DNA of 32,391 bases, from contig CAMOKN010000219.1 in NCBI GenBank assembly GCA_946617595.1, positions 1 through 32,391 of the forward strand. The letters run 5' to 3'. Origin of the DNA: an uncultured Clostridia bacterium. Its GTDB lineage: Bacteria; Bacillota; Clostridia; Oscillospirales; Ruminococcaceae. The notes under the pieces are model-generated. The model had not been told where the DNA came from. It made no database searches and saw only the letters and a list, made by a program, of their open reading frames with translations. Each line of letters opens with the position of its first letter. Within the stretch, counting starts at the first letter, position 1. A program made the position numbers and the translations under genes. Of the stretch, positions 31,207 through 32,391 are shown in pieces.

Positions 31207-31920
31207 TCATGAAATGTTAGTTGCAATACCTATTGATACGCAGTTGTCGAGTATTGCTTTCAGATCAGTGCCCTGAGAAGCTTCCCAGCGCCGTACCCCT
31301 TCCACCGTATATCGTATCCTGCCGTCCGGCAGCTCAGTCTCGGTGTAATGATCCTGATAGAAAACATCTGTAGAGACAGTCCTGCCGCGAAGGATTCCGC
31401 GGCATTCCGCAAGACCGCACCCGGGAAAATTCACATTCCATATCTGATTCGTTCCAAGCGGTTTTACGAGAAGCTCCGCTATGATCTCGTCAAGATATCT
31501 GTCTGTAACTTCGTGATCTCCTGACGCGCTTTCGGAAAACGCGATAGTATGTATTTTCTGGAATGCGGCTTCAAACGCAGCACCGGCGGTTGCGGAATAC
31601 TGTATGTCGGAGGCGAGATTATAGCCGTGATTTATTCCGGAGAATACATGATCGGGACCGCCGGGAACTATATTCAGCACACCTATCCTTACACAGTCTG
31701 CGGGCATACCGTCACAGGCGAATGCCCTGACTCCGCGTACCGGAAAATCCGCTTTCCACGCTTCGACGCTGTGGCTGAGGGAAATGCTGTGAGATGCTGC
31801 GCTTCTCTGACTTTCGGGAGCAACTACCCATACTTCGCCATATTTTCCGGCAGCTTCGGCAAGACGCGCGATACCGTCGGAATTTATTCCGTCATCATTT
31901 GTTATCAGTATTTTTTTCAT
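31207..31920 (-). CDS. surE: 5'/3'-nucleotidase SurE
   Basis: A 237-residue cytoplasmic metal-dependent phosphatase acting on nucleoside monophosphates. ILITNDDGINSDG at the N-terminus holds the metal-binding Asp pair. VVAPESQRSAASHSIS follows, and SGINHGYNLASDIQYSATAGAA supplies the Asn ligand and core motif. Length is normal for the family. AGAGGTGA precedes the ATG and lies inside the tail of the upstream truncated gene, so the two are probably co-transcribed. Confidence 0.95.
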   Translation of the reverse strand: MKKILITNDDGINSDGIARLAEAAGKYGEVWVVAPESQRSAASHSISLSHSVEAWKADFPVRGVRAFACDGMPADCVRIGVLNIVPGGPDHVFSGINHGYNLASDIQYSATAGAAFEAAFQKIHTIAFSESASGDHEVTDRYLDEIIAELLVKPLGTNQIWNVNFPGCGLAECRGILRGRTVSTDVFYQDHYTETELPDGRIRYTVEGVRRWEASQGTDLKAILDNCVSIGIATNIS

Positions 31921-31926
31921 GTCAGG

Positions 31927-32250
31927 TCACCTCTTCAGACACCGTGGAAGTACATGCTGAGCATCGTAGTATGCCGATGCCTTTGAGATTATTCTTTCCG
32001 AGACAGTACGGCTTTTTATTTTTTCGTCCATGAGTATCAGGCATTCAAGCCTGTCATATGGAATTATATCGAACACATAAGTCTCCGGGACTTCTTCTTC
32101 ACGCCAGTAAAGATCACAGTTCAGTGCGTATATCATTACACGGCAGTTATATTTCAGAAGAAACTTGTTAAGTTCCTCAAGAAATGTGTGAAGCTGGTTG
32201 TCGTAGATCCTTGAAGTGCATACCGCGATTATATTTTTACCGTTTATCAT
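31927..32250 (-). pseudogene. Truncated N-terminal fragment of a periplasmic-binding-like sensor domain
   Basis: A 107-residue protein starting NIIAVCTSRIYDNQLHTFL and continuing LKYNCRVMIYAL and VFDIIPYDRLECLILMD. This beta-alpha-beta pattern looks like the first half of a LacI/PBP1-type ligand-binding domain, as found N-terminal to GGDEF or regulator domains in related bacteria. The similarity stops at about residue 92 (IISKASAYYD), and the last 15 residues lead straight to a stop inside the surE ribosome binding site. Full proteins would be several hundred residues. GGTGAT supports ATG 32250 over the tracked ATG 32265. A genuine small protein is the alternative. Confidence 0.4.
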
Positions 32251-32327
32251 TGTTATCACCGCCATATATTATATATTTAATCACTGTTCACAACTTAAGC
32301 GAAAAAGAAAGGTTTACGTTTATGTCT

Positions 32328-32370
32328 CCCCCCCCCGAGGCGGGGGGGGCAAAAACAAAATTTTTTTTTT
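32328..32370. other. Homopolymer-rich end of the window
   Basis: Nine C, then GAGGC, eight G, then A-rich sequence and ten T occur within 43 bases. It can be drawn as a C8/G8 hairpin followed by a T-run, but runs of this purity near a sequence end are also typical of assembly or sequencing error. No gene lies here; the 64-residue tracked frame (32184-32378) is not supported. Confidence 0.5.
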
Positions 32371-32391
32371 GTTGTTGATTGTGGGTTGGCA

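Noticed and set aside
1-32391. CRISPR arrays, tRNA or rRNA genes, transposase genes
   Set aside because: I saw no regularly spaced direct repeats, no tRNA-like cloverleaf or rRNA sequence, and no transposase or integrase motifs in any frame.

Overview
The window looks like a chromosomal stretch (probably a metagenomic contig) from a gut or rumen Ruminococcus-type clostridium (Bacillota, Oscillospiraceae). Pointers are strong Shine-Dalgarno sites, sigma-A promoters with 17-base spacers, an isoleucine T-box leader, an AbrB/SpoVT-type regulator remnant, STAS proteins, and gene families I associate with Ruminococcus. The assignment is inference from memory of these families; no search was run. 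One end lies in a copy of an interspersed repeat and the other in poly-C/G and poly-T sequence, so both ends may be assembly breakpoints.

Layout. (1) 1-2003: partial repeat, AT-rich spacer, then an ECF sigma factor and its membrane anti-sigma partner. (2) 2004-2910: a decayed zone with a broken nucleotidyltransferase-like gene, a truncated AbrB-type gene and a full copy of the repeat. (3) 2916-7064: promoter, Ile-type T-box, CPBP membrane protease and a long isoleucyl-tRNA synthetase. (4) 7153-9963, minus strand: a STAS-kinase fusion protein and a PreA-like dihydropyrimidine dehydrogenase, each with its own promoter. (5) 10228-27401, plus strand: a 19-gene surface-glycan operon behind one clear promoter. 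(6) 27409-28851, minus strand: a lipoprotein gene and a small hypothetical gene. (7) 29172-30466, plus strand: an atypical HATPase-like protein and a STAS protein. (8) 30530-32250, minus strand: intergenic repeat, rhodanese lipoprotein, SurE nucleotidase and a truncated sensor-domain fragment.

The glycan operon is the main content. A NeuD/PglD-like acyltransferase is followed by an acyl-building module: KAS III, carrier protein, SDR reductase, second carrier protein, FkbH-type glyceryl-carrier synthase, methylmalonyl-CoA-epimerase-like VOC protein and GNAT-like acyltransferase. Then come a PglC-type initiating sugar-phosphate transferase, a PIG-L deacetylase, three glycosyltransferases, a Wzx flippase, a low-GC LicD/TagD pair (likely phosphoglycerol or a similar phospho-substituent), and CapE/CapG/CapF enzymes for UDP-L-FucNAc. 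The most interesting inference is that the operon makes a small hydroxylated, polyketide-like acyl group on a carrier protein and attaches it to an amino sugar, possibly one freed by the PIG-L deacetylase. No Wzy polymerase, chain-length regulator or ligase is seen.
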